Positions 62,372 to 64,000 of a DNA stretch of 64,000 nt are shown here, piece by piece (position 1 is the first letter of the stretch; the number at the start of each line of letters is the position of its first letter). Below the pieces are notes generated by a model that had not been told where the DNA came from, ran no database searches, and worked only from the letters and a program-made list of their open reading frames with translations. The DNA is from Bubalus kerabau (Eukaryota > Chordata > Mammalia > Artiodactyla > Bovidae). The stretch covers positions 46,459,501 to 46,523,500 of the forward strand of contig NC_073628.1 of assembly GCF_029407905.1 (NCBI RefSeq). Direction: 5' to 3'. A program made the translations under genes and the position numbers.

Positions 62372-64000
62372 TTTCAGTTCAGTTCAGTCACTCAGTCGTG
62401 TCCGACTCTTTGTGACCCCATGAATCACAACACACCAGGCCTCCCTGTCCATCACCAAATCCCGGAGTTCATTCAAACTCATGTCCATCGAGTCGGTGAT
62501 GCCATCCAGCCATGTCATCCTCTGTCATCCCCTTTTCCTCCTGCCCCCAATCCCTCCCAGCATCAGAGTCTTTCCCAATGAGTAAACTCTTTGCATGAGG
62601 TGGCCAAAGTACTGGAGTTTCAGCTTTAGCATCATTCCTTCCAAAGAAATCCCAGGGCTGATCTCCTTCAGAATGGACTGGTTGGATCTCCTTGCAGTCC
62701 AAGGGACTCTCAAGAGTCTTCTCCAACACCACAGTTCAAACATCAATTCTTCGGTGCTCAGCTTTCTTCACAGTCCAACTCTCACATCCATACATGACCA
62801 CAGGAAAAACCATAGCCTTGACTAGACGGACCTTTGCTGGCAAAGTAATGTCTCTGCTTTTGAATATGCTATCTAGGTTGATCATAACGTTTCTTCCAAG
62901 GAGTAAGTGTCTTTTAATTTCATGGCTGCAGTCACCCTCTGCAATGATTTTGGAGCCCCCCCCCAAAAAAGTCTGACACTGTTTCTACTGTTTCCCCATC
63001 TATTACCCACGACGTGATGGGATCGGATGCCGTGATCTTCGCTTTCTGAATGTTGAGTTTTAAGCCAACTTTTTCACTCTCCACTTTCACTTTCACCAAG
63101 AGGCTTTTTAGTTCCTCTTCACTTTCTGCCATAAGGGTGGTGTCATCTGCATATCTGAGATTATTGATATTTCTCCCAGTAATCTTGTTTCCAGCTTGTG
63201 CTTCTTCCAGCCGTGTTTCTCATGATGTACTCTGCATAGAAGTTAAATAAGCAGGGTGACAATATACAGCCTTGACGTACTCCTTTTCCTATTTGGAACC
63301 AGTCTATTGTTCCATGTCCAGTTCTAACTGTTGCTTCCTGACCTGCATATAGGTTTCTCAAGAGGAAGGTCAGGTAGTCTGGTATTCCCATCTCTTTCAG
63401 AATTCCCCACAGTTTATTGTGATCCACACAGTCAAAGGCTTTGGCATAGTCATTAAAGCAGAAGTAGATGTTTTTCTGGAACTCTCTTGCTTTTTTGATG
63501 ACCCAGCAGATGTTGGCAATTTGATCTCTGGTTCCTCTGCCTTTTCTAAAACCAGCTTGAACATCTGGAAGTTCACGGTTCATGTACTGCTGAAGCTTGG
63601 CTTGGAGAATTTTGAGCATTACTTTACTAGCGTGTTAGATGAGTGCAATTGTGCAGTAGTTTGAACATTCTTTGGCATTGCCTTTCTTTGGGATTGGAAT
63701 GAAAACTGACCTTTTCCAGTCCTGTGGTCACTGCTGAGTTTTCCAAATTTGCTGGCATATTGAGTGCAGCACTTTCACAGCAGCATCTTTCAGGATTTGA
63801 AATAGCTCAACTGGAATTCCATCACCTCCACTAGCTTTGTTCGTAGTGATGCTTTCTAAGGCCCACTTGACTTCACATTCCAGGATATCTGGCTTTAAGT
63901 GAGTGATCACACCATCGTTATTTTCTTGGTCGTGAAGATCTTTTTTGTACAGTTCTGTGTATTCTTGCCACCTCTCTCTTAACGTCTTCTGCTTCTGTTA
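62372..64000 (-). mobile_element. BovB LINE, antisense, continues past the window end
   Basis: The longest antisense BovB here. The 3' end (CAGTTCAGTTCAGTCACTC) is at 62372. On the minus strand the reverse transcriptase palm segment is readable at 63161-63619 (DYAKAFDCVDHNKLW, then KGVRQGCILSPCLFNFYAEY). The YADD box near 63145-63156 is in another frame because of a frameshift near 63200. NKASGGDGIPVELFQIL lies at about 63790-63845. Not coding-competent as it stands. Confidence 0.93.

Noticed and set aside
3207..62470. Many similar 120-280-bp repeats as a possible CRISPR-like or satellite array
   Set aside because: They are dispersed SINEs in both orientations with A-rich tails and individual target duplications, not a spaced array.
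63161..63619. 152-aa reverse transcriptase-like frame as a possible domesticated gene
   Set aside because: It is one frame of a frameshifted, ordinary BovB copy and has no promoter or splice context of its own.

Overview
The window is nuclear DNA of a bovid ruminant. The evidence is its repeats: many Bov-tA and Bov-A2 SINEs, BovB (RTE-type) LINE copies, CHR-type tRNA-derived SINEs, a ruminant-style L1 and a class II (ERV-K-like) solo LTR, plus old mammal-wide MIR, MER5A and L1M copies. Intron-exon structure is typically mammalian. No bacterial, phage, CRISPR or operon-like content is present.

One host gene spans almost the whole window on the + strand: FOLH1 (glutamate carboxypeptidase II, also called PSMA or folate hydrolase 1). 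Sixteen coding exons, exons 4 to 19 in the human scheme, lie between 3766 and 60889. They join in frame into 613 codons plus a stop, equivalent to human residues 138-750 with no net indel. All zinc ligands, the catalytic glutamate, the calcium ligands and the substrate-binding arginines are present. Exons 1-3 (cytoplasmic tail, membrane anchor, start of the ectodomain) lie upstream of the window.

Layout: 1-3765 is intron 3, with an L1 fragment ending in a 168-bp perfect palindrome. Exon 4 at 3766 sits between two oppositely oriented Bov-A2 SINEs. Intron 4 (about 12 kb) holds BovB, L1 and SINE copies. Exons 5-7 lie at 16.0-21.9 kb. Intron 7 (11.8 kb) is mostly one near-full-length, decayed antisense L1 (about 22.16-29.88 kb) next to a CHR SINE. 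Exons 8-15 lie at 33.7-49.7 kb among BovB, SINE and MIR copies. Exons 16-18 lie at 52.2-57.4 kb. Intron 18 holds an antisense solo LTR with a 6-bp target duplication. Exon 19 with the stop is at 60700-60889. After the gene come two antisense Bov-tA copies, an old L1 and a long antisense BovB that runs off the end.

I found no new multi-gene system. The points most worth checking concern how transposons and small changes may affect FOLH1 splicing: a poor 5' splice site after exon 8, a BovB copy ending about 22 nt before exon 11, and the inverted Bov-A2 pair around exon 4. The long L1 palindrome and the nested L1/SINE insertion are the other notable structures. Human residue numbers, human comparisons and repeat-family names come from my knowledge of these families, not from a search.
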